A stretch of 64,000 nt of DNA from Enchytraeus crypticus (GCA_905160935.1 CAJHZI010000423.1:2165001-2229000); one strand, 5' to 3'; positions 20,465 to 32,445 are shown, counted from the stretch's first letter. Program-made: numbers and translations. Notes: generated by a model not told the origin, from the sequence alone.

Positions 20465-22280
20465 CATTCAGTCAGTATTTGTAATAGTATTATAATAACT
20501 TTAGTATTAATATTATCAAAGATACAAGGCATTCAACGTTCATTTAGTCGCTTACCATAGATGTAAGGTAAATCTCTAAATAATCCAAGCTATATAATAG
20601 GCCTATATATCCTATAGAGCATATTGGCAACTGCTGACCACTAATTATGGACTTTATTACTTTAATAATACTGTATATCATTACGTTTACTCTTTGATAG
20701 TAAATTGGTGACGCTAATCCGTTACAAAATGAATTGGTAACTCAAACGCAATAGCACAAAAACGAATATTAAATTAAGTGTCGCTCGGCAATGCTAATAT
20801 ATTAAAAATAAATATGATAGCTAGGCTTCACGCAGATTTTCTACTGGTTAATGAATATTTTGATCAGATCAACGGATTAGCAGGCTAAGTATTATGCACT
20901 AAATTATCTTGCACAACTCTATTGAATTTCACCTTACTGATTTATTGCACAGTGAATTACTCTTATTTCGTTAATTTATTGATTTATTACTTTGATATAA
21001 AAACGTCAGGCCCGACTAATTTTTTATCGTTGTAGTTAAATGTCACATCCACGATTTCAAGTGTTTGTGTTTATTTAGCTTTATAGCTTTAAACTATAGC
21101 TTTAAACAAATAATGTATATTATCATTCATTATGTGCAGTTTACTAAGGTATTATTATATTTATATCACTTTTAAACTTATCAGTCGCGGCTTAGTTGTC
21201 AGTTATGTTCAGATATTTAATACCATATCCAATATTTGACTTCCTGCTGGTTCTTTGCCCCACCTCCTCCATATTCTACTTCCCTGTCATTCGTCAATGG
21301 CGTCCTCATATTCAATGCAATCGAGTTGGAGAGCTTGACCCACAAACCAACATCGATTTTTCAGGCTTGGATCACTCACTATGTCTTACAATTCTTTATT
21401 CAGCTCAGGTACTCAATACAGAGCCCGATACTGCTGGTGCTTCGACCATTTCTGCTTTAATTTTTAATTCACTAATCATTCAACTCCTTCTAAGGAATTT
21501 TTATTGGACATGTCGCACCCGATGACAAACAGAGTTTCACAAATAAATATTAATTAGTTTAGTATGCCATACTCTAATGTTGAGAATTTTTACAGATGAA
21601 TTTTCCAAAAATTGGCTGAATTCCTACTATATGGAACAAAAATAGATATGTCGACAAATATGCGAACTTCATATTGTGTAACTTGGAACTCAAACCGGCT
21701 CTTACTAAACTTGTCGATTGACGAAGGAAATGACGAGGAAGTCCTATCTTTCAGACTCGATAAACCTGAAAGTCAACGTTAAATTCAGTAAAAAAATAAA
21801 TTGTTAACGAGATGGGATCTTAAGGCGATTCTTTTATTCGAAAATTGTATTTATAAAATTTGTCGCTTACAGTTCTAGAAAGGTACTTATGAAATATTTT
21901 GTAATTTTTAACAACTATACAGTGTATATAATAATTTCTAGTAACTGTTCAATTCTTGTCTGAAACGATAAAACCAAAAGGGCTTATGTACTAACATGCA
22001 TTACATCAAAGAACCCAAAATTTAAAAAAATCGTAGTAAAAAGCTAAGAGTAGTTACTTATTTCAGGTCATTTCACGTCTTCCAAAATATAGTTTGAAAT
22101 TTTAAAACTATTTTTAAATCAAAACGGATGACTATACAAAACCGGACGATGCATGAAACCCAAATTAGCATATACATCCCCTGAGGGCTTGTAAAGCGCA
22201 GAAAGCGAATTCTCAATGATGTCACTAGTTCACAGTGATACTCTAGATAGTCAGTGCTGCCAAATAAAGTAAAAAGTGAA
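20465..22280. other. AT-rich stretch with one unrecognised open frame
   Basis: A 109-codon + frame at 21196-21525 is C-rich for the region (PYPIFDFLLVLCPTSSIFYF near its start; ELDPQTNIDFSGLDHSLCL later). It has no good splice sites and no recognised domain. Otherwise nothing. Confidence 0.3.
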
Positions 22281-22490
22281 CATTCATTATAGTGAAATGA
22301 TCAACTACGTTAATATCTATCACTATTAATGTCACATATTTAAACAGTTAAGCATTTTATTCCATTTTCCGTGTAACCAGTCCAGGGAATGTCCGATATT
22401 TTACTCTCAGTTTAGCGCGGCTTGGATTCGAACCCACGAAAGTTCAATTCACCTCAGAATCTGTCATTTAATTGCCTTTCATATTCAGGG
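22281..22490 (-). mobile_element. SINE2 copy, minus orientation
   Basis: In + orientation: ATTATAGTGAAATGATCAAC, TATCTATCACTATTAAT, CCAGTCCAGGGAATGTCCGA, GATTCGAACCCACGAAAG. Reverse-complemented it has a B-box-like GGGTTCGAATCC. Shares all blocks with 53.9, 54.8 and 57.8 kb. Confidence 0.75.
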
Positions 22491-22573
22491 ATACCTTTGA
22501 TACTCAGTGATACCTAAGTTGCTTAACTGGAATCAGTTAGCTTAGTCACGCTGATATTGTTTCTTTTTTTCTA

Positions 22574-22870
22574 TTAGCATCATCATCATCATCATCATCA
22601 TCATCCATTGAATCCCGGCTTAACCATGATCGCGATACAAATAGGCTGTTTCAAATCCTCTCTGTCCTACACCACACCACCAGCCAATCCCTGTTTGAGA
22701 CATTTAAATTCGTTTACATTTTATAGAAATTTTTGGAGCCTAGGCGCTCACCAACCTAGTGATATTTCTGACGTCGATATGGATCTTAGTGCTTTAGTCG
22801 CCTTCTACGACACGTGCAGTCACCGGTTGGTCAATTCTTCAAACAACCCGGACACAACATGGAGAAACAT
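22574..22870 (+). repeat. Family C dispersed repeat, long copy
   Basis: Begins with (CAT)n at 22576-22604, then TGAATCCCGGCTTAACCATG, TTTTGGAGCCTAGGCGCTCA, CCAACC, TTAGTCGCCTTCTACGACAC, GTGCAGTC, and ends ACAACCCGGACACAACATGG. An accidental 92-codon frame crosses it and is not a gene. Confidence 0.8.
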
Positions 22871-23156
22871 TCTTTTTTCCTATTAGCACTTTCGTAAAAG
22901 TAAACATTTAATATAATTAAGATCTTAATATAAGCATAATGAAATAGTGGTGTAAATTAATGAAAGTGCTTATCATGTAGTTTATAGCGAGTATTTAAAG
23001 GTAATAAGCTCATTTGCCTGAAGGTAAATCAAATGTGCGAAATGACGAAAACTGAACGATATAACAAAATTAAAATGCTCTTCGTACTATGTAGTAATTC
23101 TATTTATTACTTAGATGTATAGCATAGCGAAGCATAGCGACATGCTACAGTTTCAG

Positions 23157-23403
23157 ACTTGATATGTGAAGATATATGAAGGACTGTGAAGATATGTGAA
23201 GGACTGTGAAGAAATGTGAAGATATGTAAAAATATGTAAATATGTGAAGATATGTGAAGATAAGTGAATATATGTGAAGATATTTGTAGAAATGCAAAGA
23301 CATGTGAAGATATGTGAAGATATGTGAAGACGCGTGAAGATATGTGAAGACATGTGAAGATATGTGAAGATATGTGAAGATATGTGAAGATATGTGAAGG
23401 ACT
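23157..23403. repeat. 10-bp minisatellite (GATATGTGAA)n
   Basis: About 24 imperfect copies of GATATGTGAA, with an 8-10-bp variant GACTGTGAA at both edges. Confidence 0.95.
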
Positions 23404-23744
23404 GTTAGGTCGAACTTCAATTGGAGTCCGGCAATCTACAGTTCCTCTACAATTGATCCCTTCATTGATGCCATCAGCGGAGAAATGTAGGCGTAGGGTT
23501 TAATCTAATTTTAGGTTCGTCGTTAACATTCTGTTTTTTGCTAGGAAATTAACGAATCTAAAGATTATAAATGGAGCTTAATGTGCAGTAGTGTTCCGTC
23601 GATAGGAACCTTTAAGTTCCCTACTGGCTAAACGACTTGTTGCCGAATGAGTAAATCTGATGTAAAGCAACTCTAAACGTTTATATTAATGTGGTTACAT
23701 GCACGATATACTGAATGTGACAGAGAAAATCCCTGTTAGGTCTG

Positions 23745-23885
23745 TTTTCCTACTTGTCGTTAGTTCCTTCCCCATTTCTATCGTTATTAGGCCCAGTAGT
23801 CGTAGCCTTTTGATGGCACACTGATTGTAACTGGCGCGGATTTAAGAATAACCTTCCAATGCTCTGGGGATTTCTTTTTCAAACC
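23745..23885 (+). repeat. Family F dispersed repeat
   Basis: CCCATTTCTATCGTTATTAG, GCCTTTTGATGGC, GGCGCGGATTTAAGAATAAC, CTTCCAATGCTCTGGGGATT: same order as 15.1 kb. Confidence 0.75.
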
Positions 23886-25150
23886 ACGCAGTTATGAAAA
23901 TTGACACAATACGCGATTTGTGGAAAAAATCCACTGAAATAAAAATTTGAACATTTTTATCAATGCAGAAATAGTGATCTTTTTATTTTAACAGTCTTAT
24001 TAGCTTTATAAACGATGATGCGAAATTTGTGTCTTGAAATTTGCATTTAATCGAAAGCTTTACACGGAAGATAGATCCGTTGGCCTATAATTGGGCTCAC
24101 GGTATGACTAATAACTGCTGTAGTACTTTAAAAGTATTTTAAGTAAGCGTACTTTATATTTCAGTCCAGACATCTGGTGAATATTTTATTGTGCATACAA
24201 GTTTATAAAATAGCTTGATCACATTGATTTTGAAATATTTTTCAGAAAAAAACTAAAAAATGCGCTCACAAATATAATAATAACTAGCAATATGGAAAGA
24301 CCAACGGATTAATGACCAATATCAATAGCCTGCTATAATTAGACATCTCAAGATCAGAACCATAAAACAACTAATCAAAACCAGAAGACTCAAAACCTAG
24401 ACCATGACATCTGTCTTTAAGACCATGCCAAAGCTACAGCAAGACCACAACCTGGAAAACTGGCCTGAATTCAGTGGCGTAGCCGGGATCTAATATTTAT
24501 GGAGGCCTCTTCAATCCTGTGAGAGGAACTTTGGTGAGGTGTACATTTTAATCCGTTAAACAATTTTTGCGATAATATTATTGATTTTATTAAAATTTTA
24601 CATGACGTCTTTGAGGCAAATTCTCCGCCACCGGTCACTTCCTCACTACTCCACCTGCAGAATGAGTTCGAGACCAAGACTGCGAAAATTTCGATAAAAT
24701 ATGACAATAAAACTGTTTCTGCCCCAGATGAAATAGCTAACAGAGTTCTCCTTAGCAGTTACTCAAGTTTTATCTATATGGTTAGTCAAGTCATCACAAT
24801 GCAATCTTTCAATACGCTTGACAGATTGTAAGGCAATGAAAACTAATTCTAGGATTGTATTCATTTTTGCCTGGATAACGATATCTCAGCATTAAATAGA
24901 TAAGCACATTGTTATGCTGAATATCTAAACACCTTCAGGTTGTTTTAAAAGTAATTTTGCATAAAGACTTAATAATAATTAAAAAGTTAGTTAAAGATCT
25001 AGAATTGCAACGTTCAATAGAGTAAACTTTATAATTAGTATACTGCACACTAGATGTCTGACTATTGAATCTACCGAATCCCAACGTAATTCGTAATAAG
25101 TTTCTTTTCAACTATTGTATGGGTCGCATTTCTTAAAAGGACTTGACTCT
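23886..25150. other. AT-rich stretch, nothing firm
   Basis: A CAGTGGCGTAGCCGGGAT at 24472-24489 resembles a hAT-type terminus, but no matching inverted end was found nearby. Otherwise nothing recognised. Confidence 0.35.
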
Positions 25151-25153
25151 GCT

Positions 25154-25222
25154 TGAGACGTCCCTGACATTGCCCTATAGCGAGGAACCGGACGTTTACG
25201 TCTTATTGATCTTATTGATTGA
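25154..25222 (+). mobile_element. LINE-B-type 3' tail, solo
   Basis: GAGACGTCCCTGACATTGCC, GCGAGGAACCGGACGTTTA, then a TTATTGA-type tail. Same blocks as 2.65 kb and the LINE-B end. Confidence 0.65.
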
Positions 25223-25756
25223 ATATAAATTGTGTGGAACAGAATACAAAGAGAATACATCAAAGAAAATACGTCACTGTTTGTAAACTTATTCTACTTA
25301 GGTGATTTTTCTTAATGTATGTTAAATTCGGCAAATATCCTATTGTTCAATGGGCCTAATAAATTTCACTAATGTTCAGACTTGAATGTACATACCGTAT
25401 ATTCGAGACTAGAATTTATCGATTCCTGTGATAAATAACAAATAAGCATTTTCGATTTTGAAGTTTTTTTTCGAACTTTTTCTGAACTTACCTTTATATT
25501 TTCTGACCTTCTTGCGACCTAATAATTTAGCGTTTCTTATTCCATTGTTATAAAAATCATAAATCGTACGTAGAACAGGGTAGCGAGCATGTCGATTCTA
25601 AGTAGGTATTCAACTAGATAGAACGGGTCGCGTTCCCTTCGCCTATGGTTCGTGTAATGATTAGCGGTTTGATTGCTACAACGTTCGTCGGTGCATTCTT
25701 TTTTTCTGATTGAATGCATTTTGTGTGAGGTTTTTTCTTTCTTAAATAAACACATA

Positions 25757-25830
25757 TTCTCCTTTCTTTCTGTCTTTCTTTCTTTCTTTCTTTCTTTCTT
25801 CTCTCTCTCTCTCTCTCTCTCTCTCTATGT
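25757..25830. repeat. (TTTC)n / (TC)n microsatellite
   Basis: TTTC tetramers passing into TC dimers. Confidence 0.95.
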
Positions 25831-26637
25831 GTAAAACATTGTTTTATGGCGGCCCACGTGTTCAGTGGCAGAGAGCGACCTCCACGTTGGCTGAGTGGAG
25901 AGATTTGACTGCAGCAAATGACTGGCGCGTGGTCAGTATAGGATTGTATCCAGACTGTGCCGCACACAACCGGATTGCTCTGTTCAGGATAATATTCAAT
26001 ATTTGTGCGATATATTACACTTAAGAAAGCAGAAGATATAGAGTTAAATAAAGGTTTTAAGCAATGGACCTGCCGTCAGGTTGTAAGCTGCCAAAGAGAT
26101 AGTTGATTTAGAGATATGGTGTTTAGTGAAGATTTATCGTATATATATTCTGCATCGGGTCAATTTTTTTTAAACCAAATCTCGGTTAAGTTCAATACAG
26201 AATAGGAACGGATTATGAAATTCGGGGATCAATAGGCGGATATACTTGACTATTAGCTCGCTATACGCCACCGAGGTATTGTAATATTTCTATCCTGTAT
26301 TTTTAACCTGTTGTATTGTATCCTGCTTTAAAGTCACTTTTTAAACAGAAAATCTGTATCTTCAAGACAGTTTTCAGTACTCGTACTATCATTAAACGTA
26401 GGATTTTAGCATTTTAATCATTCTAATTGTCCAAATCTTAGCATCGCTCATCCTGTTGTTTTAGCAGTGCTTCTGAGTATAAATTTAATATTTTCAAGAG
26501 AACGTTAATTAAATTGTTATCTAATATGCGTTTAATCATAGATTTCAATAAGTACATAATTAATCATCCTAAATGGCTATCTATAACGGAAGTGGCACCT
26601 TGTAGGACTTAGGTTCCTCTTCAACTCATGATATAGC
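25831..26637. other. Intergenic stretch, nothing recognised
   Basis: A 65-codon + frame starts in 25827-26021 and its first 150 bases are GC-richer than the rest. I recognise no domain or splice pair. Confidence 0.35.
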
Positions 26638-27230
26638 CTACATGATACACATGATACACATGATAGTCGTGATACACATGATACACATGATACACATGAT
26701 AGTCGTGATACACATGATACACATGATTCACATGATTCACATGATTCACATGATACACATGATACACATGATAGTCGTGATACACATGATACACATGATT
26801 CACATGATTCACATGATTCACATGATACACATGATACACATGATAGACGTGATACACATGATACACATGATACACATGATAGTCGTGATACACATGATAC
26901 ACATGATTCACATGATTCACATGATACACATGATACACATGATTCACATGATTCACATGATTCACATGATACACATGATACACATGATACACATGATTCA
27001 CATGATTCACATGATTCACATGATACACATGATACACATGATACACATGATACACATGATACACATGATTCACATGATACACATGATACACATGATACAC
27101 ATGATACACATGATACACATGATACACATGATATAAATGATACAAATGATACAGATGATACATATGTTACACGTGATACAAGTGATACATGTGATACAAA
27201 TGATACATAGGATACACATGACACACATGT
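26638..27230. repeat. 9-bp satellite (GATACACAT)n with higher-order units
   Basis: About 60 tandem 9-mers built from GATACACAT, GATTCACAT, GATAGTCGT and GATAGACGT. An 8-mer block (72 bp: one GTCGT unit, two TAC, three TTC, two TAC) repeats in tandem near 26,700-26,840. The last 100 bp (from about 27,130) decays into varied GATACAAAT-like units. Because 9 is a multiple of 3, several long frames run through it on both strands; these are not genes. Confidence 0.95.
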
Positions 27231-27754
27231 AGTATCATGTGCTTCATGTGCAAAATGATGATCCATTTTTGATTCACATGGTACATATGAAAATGAATTC
27301 CATGTCAGAGTTGCTAGGGGCACTCCAGTACGCCCATAGATGGGGAATCCTATCTAGGAATAGATTCCGCCATGAGTTCTAGTCCCGGACACATGGAAGA
27401 CTGACTCCGGAGCTTTTCTTGACCCTATCGCATATTACATTCTTGAGCCGAGACGTCAATATGTCCAGAAGGATTATATTCCGCCACATTGAATGATTCT
27501 GGTAGAAGAGGTTGAGAATTATACACGCGTTGAATATTATACATGTACACTTGTGTTTGCTTAAATCTTATTTGTTATATTACTTAAATTTTTGACTGAT
27601 AATTTGTAACAGGATTTGTTGACATTAAAGTCTTTGACACTACGAGACATTCTGATCAGATAGTTTTGCGTACAGCAAAAGCACGTGAATAGAATAACAA
27701 ATTCAATTTCTTGCTTTTATCGTAAAAATATTATATATTTATAACATAAATTTT

Positions 27755-28050
27755 CTCTCTCTCTCTCTTGGTGCACTGACTTAGCGGCAGTTTCAAGATA
27801 CATATACTTACTTAAATGTTATGTTCACGTTCCATAAAGTGCAATCCATCGATTTGCTAGATACCTTTACAAATAGCTATTCTTCATCCACAATGTAATA
27901 TAGCATATAATATAGGGATAGCTTGAGAATAACATGAATTCTAAGGTAGTGTTCCGTTGCCTTCAGCAGTTTTTGTTCAGTCAACTCTTACGACACTTGA
28001 AATTTATGGCAGGTTTAATATTTAGTGTCTCGGATACAACACGGAGACAA
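27755..28050 (+). repeat. Family E dispersed repeat, long copy
   Basis: (CT)n, then GGTGCACTGACTTAGCGGCA, AAGATACATATACTTAC, AAAGTGCAATCCATCGATTT, GTTCCGTTGCCTTCAGCAG, TTCAGTCAACTCTTACGACA, CTCGGATACAACACGGAG: all family E blocks through to the shared head, worn. Confidence 0.65.
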
Positions 28051-28327
28051 TTAATTTTTTTAAAATTTGACTTAATTTATTGTAATGATTTTTTGGTATT
28101 ATTGTGCACATTCTAAAATGGTAATAAAGTAGCCAAAATGCACGTCAGCAGGGGACCAGGTAAGCATCAGATAATAAACAACCGCCATATTGTTTATTTA
28201 CTAAATTCCCATCTAATCTAACCCTAATTCCACTTTATCCATTTTAATTAAAACCTAACCACAACCTTTACCCTATCCCTAACAAATCTAAATCTAACCA
28301 TTAACTTTGAAAATACTAAAATATGTA
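28051..28327. other. CTAACCC-rich strand-asymmetric stretch
   Basis: 28,195-28,310 holds scattered CTAACCCTAA, CCTAACCACAACC and CCCTATCCCTAAC without a fixed period. It is G-poor on the + strand. Not an ordered telomeric array. Confidence 0.5.
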
Positions 28328-28359
28328 TTTATATATACGTATATATATATATATATATA

Positions 28360-28392
<33 letters not shown>
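28328..28392. repeat. (TA)n microsatellite
   Basis: TA tract about 620 bp upstream of the Shaw start codon. Confidence 0.95.
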
Positions 28393-28395
<3 letters not shown>

Positions 28396-28429
28396 CTGTT
28401 AACAAAAGTAAAGAAACAATATGACGATT

Positions 28430-28590
28430 GTTTCTGAAGTATACTCTCTCAATGTGGCTTCCATGGTCTAGTTCGCCCTTCAGCTCGCACTCAGTCACAG
28501 GCGGGTTTATGACTCGCCGACATGCGCGGTGCTCTTCTCCATAAAACATGCCGCGTCCCGGCGCTCTCGTGGTGGAGTGATACTGGCTTC
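28430..28590 (+). promoter_or_regulatory. CpG-rich block upstream of Shaw, possible promoter or 5' UTR
   Basis: A short GC- and CpG-rich island (TCGCCGACATGCGCGGTGC, GCCGCGTCCCGGCGCTCTCG) in otherwise AT-rich DNA, 420-580 bp before the Shaw ATG. Just before the coding exon, TTTATTTTAG at 28976-28985 could be the acceptor of a 5' UTR intron, leaving a 25-nt leader before the ATG. Position and composition suggest promoter or leader exon. No TATA box or initiator is identified with confidence. Confidence 0.35.
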
Positions 28591-29010
28591 CAGATAAAAG
28601 CTGCTAAACTCTGCTTGCGATGTGAAAAAGCTAACAGATCGTATTTTAAGAATTTAATTTATTATTTATTTCCGGCAGTCCATTTATTGAACTCAAGATC
28701 AGAGACTGCAGCAGTAAGAAATGAATCAGTAAAAAGATAAACTTAGATAATAGGTTTAGGATACTAGCCAGGGCTATATTCATAAAAACATTTAAGTTGC
28801 AGATTAATTCAGTTTTACACAAGTCACATGTTTATCTCTATTTACGTGTATTTATACCCTGTTCCAATAAAATTGATAGTAAATGCATTTTTTATTTAGC
28901 GAAATATACACGTTTCTGGATCACTTTGGTACTAATCTGCCGATCAATGCCGTTTTGGACTAGAACCGTTGCTGATTTATTTTAGGCATAACGCACAGTG
29001 AGAGAAGAAA

Positions 29011-29520
29011 ATGGCCGACGCTGAGAACCGAGTAATTCTAAACGTGGGCGGGATCAGACACGAGACCTACAAGGCTACCCTCAAGAAAATCCCAGCCACA
29101 CGTCTCTCTCGCTTAACGGAAGCCCTAGCAAACTACGACCCCATCCTCAACGAATACTTTTTCGATCGTCATCCCGGAGTTTTTGCTCAAATCCTGAACT
29201 ACTACAGAACTGGAAAGCTTCACTACCCCACGGATGTCTGCGGTCCTCTTTTTGAGGAGGAACTGGATTTCTGGGGATTGGACTCGAATCAGGTGGAACC
29301 TTGCTGCTGGATGACCTACACCACTCATAGGGACACTCAAGAGACGCTGCTGACTTTGGACCGGTTGGATTTAGACACAGATAAACCGACGCAAGAAGAT
29401 ATATTTAAGAAGTTTGGATTAGAAGAGAGGTATCGAACTGATGAGCTAACTCGCTGGGAAAGAACGATGCCGAGGATATGGGCCCTGTTTGATGAGCCGT
29501 ACTCGTCTACTGCTGCGAAT
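29011..29520 (+). CDS. Shaw: Shaw voltage-gated K+ channel, exon 1 (T1 domain)
   Basis: Encodes residues 1-170 of a Kv channel subunit that works as a tetramer in the plasma membrane of excitable cells. The ATG at 29011 sits in a good context (GAAAATGG). [20 protein letters not shown] and [20 protein letters not shown] are the T1 (BTB-type) tetramerisation core. The Zn site of non-Shaker Kv channels is intact: His and Cys in HYPTDVC and, 20 residues on, Cys-Cys in [23 protein letters not shown] to LFDEPYSS links T1 to S1. The exon ends AAT|GTAAGT, an excellent donor, in phase 0. The sequence follows insect Shaw almost residue by residue through T1. Confidence rests on family knowledge, not on a search. 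Confidence 0.97.
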
Positions 29521-29632
29521 GTAAGTTGCTATTAAGTGGTTTTAATTAGTTAAAGTTGTAATTAGTTTTAAATTAGAATTTGACTACATTGTCAGTATAA
29601 GTTGAAGATATATTGTCATCTACAACGATTAA

Positions 29633-29760
29633 CAGCTGGTGTCAGTGACGACGTCGGTAAGATGCTCGACCGCGGATCAGTATGTGCGGTGTTCAAATAT
29701 GGGCTCTCCCGTCACTGACATCGCTTTCGAGTGAGGAAACTGACATTAACCTTAGCTTTT
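29633..29760 (+). mobile_element. SINE1 copy in Shaw intron 1
   Basis: ACGTCGGTAAGATGCTCGAC, CGCGGATCAGTATGTGCG, worn B box GGTGTTCAAATAT, tail CTGACATCGCTTTCGAGTGA, GGAAACTGACATTAACC. Lies 110 bp inside the intron in the gene's own orientation. Confidence 0.85.
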
Positions 29761-29894
29761 TCGCTTTTAAAAGTTGCTAGAGGTGGCTAATTGTTTGATC
29801 TGGCTATTAAGAAAATTTAGAGCCAGGTCGATGTAAAATTGTCCAAATTGTCACACGATTCATCAATGAGTTGTTAACGCAAATAATGGCAGAA

Positions 29895-30130
29895 CTTGGT
29901 TCTGCTGAACCAATTTCGAACCGGTCAAGGTCAATGCGCAGCGTTCAAGCATAAATGGGTCTGGCAAGAAATGCTGGGTGCTCATGTAGTGCCCTGCTGC
30001 AGACTATGCGTCACATTGTGGAAGAGTGCCCTATGTCAAAGCTCAATGATGATTAGGCTCTCCACACACTGCTGATGAAGTTGGCAAATTATGGTTGAAT
30101 GAGTGGGCCATGCGCTAAGAAGAAGAAGTT
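29895..30130 (+). mobile_element. LINE ORF2 C-terminal fragment, decayed
   Basis: Reading across frames, FRTGQGQCAAFKHKW is followed by a Cys-rich bit (NAGCSCSAL) and LQTMRHIVEECPMSKLND. An N-R-F-R-T-G-Q-G block followed by QTM-x-HIV-x-x-CP is the familiar C-terminal tail of endonuclease-RT LINEs. Frame changes and a missing upstream RT show it is a 3' fragment. Clade not resolved; unlike LINE-A and LINE-B. Confidence 0.65.
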
Positions 30131-30597
30131 GACAGAGTGCGCAAAATTACACTAAGAAAATTACAAATATCTAGATCATTATCTAGGTCATTATCTAGAT
30201 CATTATCTAATATATAGGACATTATTGTTAAAATATAAAGCATTTAAATTTGAGAAGTTCATGAGCAATATACATGTATACAAATAACTACGTAGCAGAA
30301 ATGTCCTCTCACAAGGACAATACACAAAGCAGACAAAATGCCTGACAGCTTGGAAGGCTGGAGATATATTTGTCTAAAACTTTTTCTTCTGGCGATATCA
30401 CGTTAAGTCAAAGACAAGCAGCTTTAGGGCGAAAATCTCATCGTCTGCCTTTTAACTTCGTTCCGTTTCACAGACGTTTCGCTTGTCGGTGTAGCTTGTC
30501 CCGCTGGTGTTTCCAGATTGCCGTGAGGTATGTTTGATTTATGTTCGAAAAACACGTTCAATTAGATATCTCCTGAAATTATTCCTTCTTATTGTTT

Positions 30598-30870
30598 CAG
30601 GAAACTGCTACATAATGGGTCTAAACCGTAAACTGCACGTTTTGTAAGAGACGATTGAGCAAAAACTGAAAAGACAAAAATCAGCTTAGAAGCCATATTT
30701 TCCTTTACTATAGGCTATTATGGTTGGGTTAAGCATAGCCTTTTGTGAAGTGATTGACGTTTTAATCAATGCATTAGAGTTTATGGGTCGTGAAAGCATA
30801 ATGTGAGTAAGAATATGAACAAGCACCCTCCACTTGGCAGAGCACGAGAGATATTCGATGGGAATAATGG
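30598..30870 (-). repeat. Family E dispersed repeat, inverted
   Basis: In + orientation: TAAACCGTAAACTGCACGTT, TTGTAAGAGACGATTGAGC, TTAGAAGCCATATTTTCC, TAAGCATAGCCTTTTGTGAA, CACTTGGCAGAGCACGAGAG. Reverse of the 48.4-kb order. Confidence 0.75.
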
Positions 30871-31199
30871 CCTGACAAAATGGGCTTAAATGATACAAGG
30901 GATTTTACTATTTATAAAGGAGGCAACATCAATATCTGGATAAAATATGAAGAAAACATTGTGCACGTTTGTAATATATGGCAAAACTTTATCTTAGTCA
31001 TTAATATTTAAAAAGAATTTTTCCTGAATATACTAACGCAAGCAACATTAAGAGGAGCTCTTTTTCGCATCCAAACGCTACCTAGAGCCTTTTAATGAAT
31101 GAATTTGCGGGTCAGAAGTATAGTTATTATTTACTTTGCTAACAAGGTAGGTTTGGCAACACTTGCCATATCAGGCAAACCTGCCAGTTGCTGAAAATG

Positions 31200-31298
31200 A
31201 TAGAGTGAGAGACAGAGCGAGAGAGCGAGAGAGAGAGAGTTGGAGATTCTACGTAAAACTATGTAACTTCGGCCTATATAGATATGAATATATACACG

Positions 31299-31332
<34 letters not shown>

Positions 31333-31335
31333 CTG
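31200..31335. repeat. (GA)n and (TA)n microsatellites
   Basis: GAGAGACAGAGCGAGAGAGC at 31,203 onward and a TA tract at 31,290-31,335. Confidence 0.9.
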
Positions 31336-32279
31336 TGAATGTTTAGGTATATATTAAAAGTGCTTAATGAAGAGGTTAATTCTATTTTAATATCGTAAAA
31401 GCGAATTACAGTTTAATTGAATTTAAAAATCTCTAACTCAAATTTATTAAGGAAAGTGCTCTATCTAGTCAACCACCCAGATTATACCGACTGCCTAGAA
31501 TATACCAGCCTCCCAGTCCTCTAGTTTTATTCGCTTTTGCAACGTTTACGTCAAACAATATCAAAATAGCTCAACTAATTCTGTAGATAATTATAAACGA
31601 AGTCGTTCATTTCCGATGAACGGCTTCTTACACTGGAGAGTTTTGTGTCAGCGGAAGTCTTCCAGGATAATAAGAATGAGTTCGATTTCGCACGTGGAGT
31701 CCATATATACTCAAATTTTAAATATAGCTATTGTTTGTGCCTTTTTCTCTTCCGGTCGATTTTCAGTCTTTTTATATGAATAGCGTCGATTTTAATATGA
31801 AAAAGTTGAACAATTTAACGTTGCCTGCGTGATTAGGTAGGGGTCCTGATTTAGTGTGCTTTAGTTAAGCGTCAAGAATTTTGACAGCTTTTAAGCTAAA
31901 TTTAAAGTCCATTTCTGTACTGCAAGGATATTGTCATAGACCAAAACTTACTTAAGATTTTGATTTGGTCTATTTTGGTCTATGACAATTTCAGATTTCA
32001 TAGCTGCCGGTCATAAAAATGAATAAGAGAGAATTTTTTAACAGAAATATTGCCCGGTGCATGAAGGAAGAAAAGGTTGTTTAGCAACCTAGTAACTTTT
32101 AATAATTATAATCTATTACTTCATTAATGATCAATCTGACAAAACTGCATATAGTTACAATTTAATGCAGCCTATAACATACATAAAGGACTCAAAATAT
32201 AACAAATAGGCGAAGAAACGTAAGAGATATAATAAAACAATTAAATGGAAAGTCTCAATATTATTTTGTAATCAGTTAA

Positions 32280-32445
32280 GCTATATTTTAGCAATAGGCT
32301 ACATTAGGTATGGATAAGGCAGTGACAGTTGCGAATGGATTAACTCGTAGATATATGGAGTGCAGTTTATGGAGCGTAAAAGCACGTAATATATAGGCAA
32401 GCACTTCAAAGTGTGAAAATTTACCTTGGACACTTCACTTAGCAG
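32280..32445 (-). repeat. Family E-type fragment, inverted
   Basis: Worn: GCAATAGGCTACATTAGGTA, GGAGCGTAAAAGCACGTAAT, TTACCTTGGACACTTCACTT, AGCAGAACACTAGAGAGAG. Tail half only. Confidence 0.5.

Noticed and set aside
22608-22886. 92-codon frame beginning MNPGLTMIAI
   Set aside because: Lies wholly inside a family C repeat whose other copies do not keep the frame.
23157-23403. CRISPR-like array at the 10-bp and 33-35-bp repeats
   Set aside because: No unique spacers between units; they are head-to-tail minisatellites in an animal genome.
24472-24489. hAT transposon terminus (CAGTGGCGTAGCC)
   Set aside because: No inverted partner or 8-bp duplication found; a single 13-bp match is too little.
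26642-27323. Three long frames (up to ~250 codons, MIH or SCV repeats) on both strands
   Set aside because: They run through the 9-bp satellite, whose period is a multiple of three; no start context, splice sites or non-repeat coding portion.
28195-28310. Telomeric or interstitial telomere repeat (CTAACCC pieces)
   Set aside because: No constant 5-7-bp period; the motifs are scattered.
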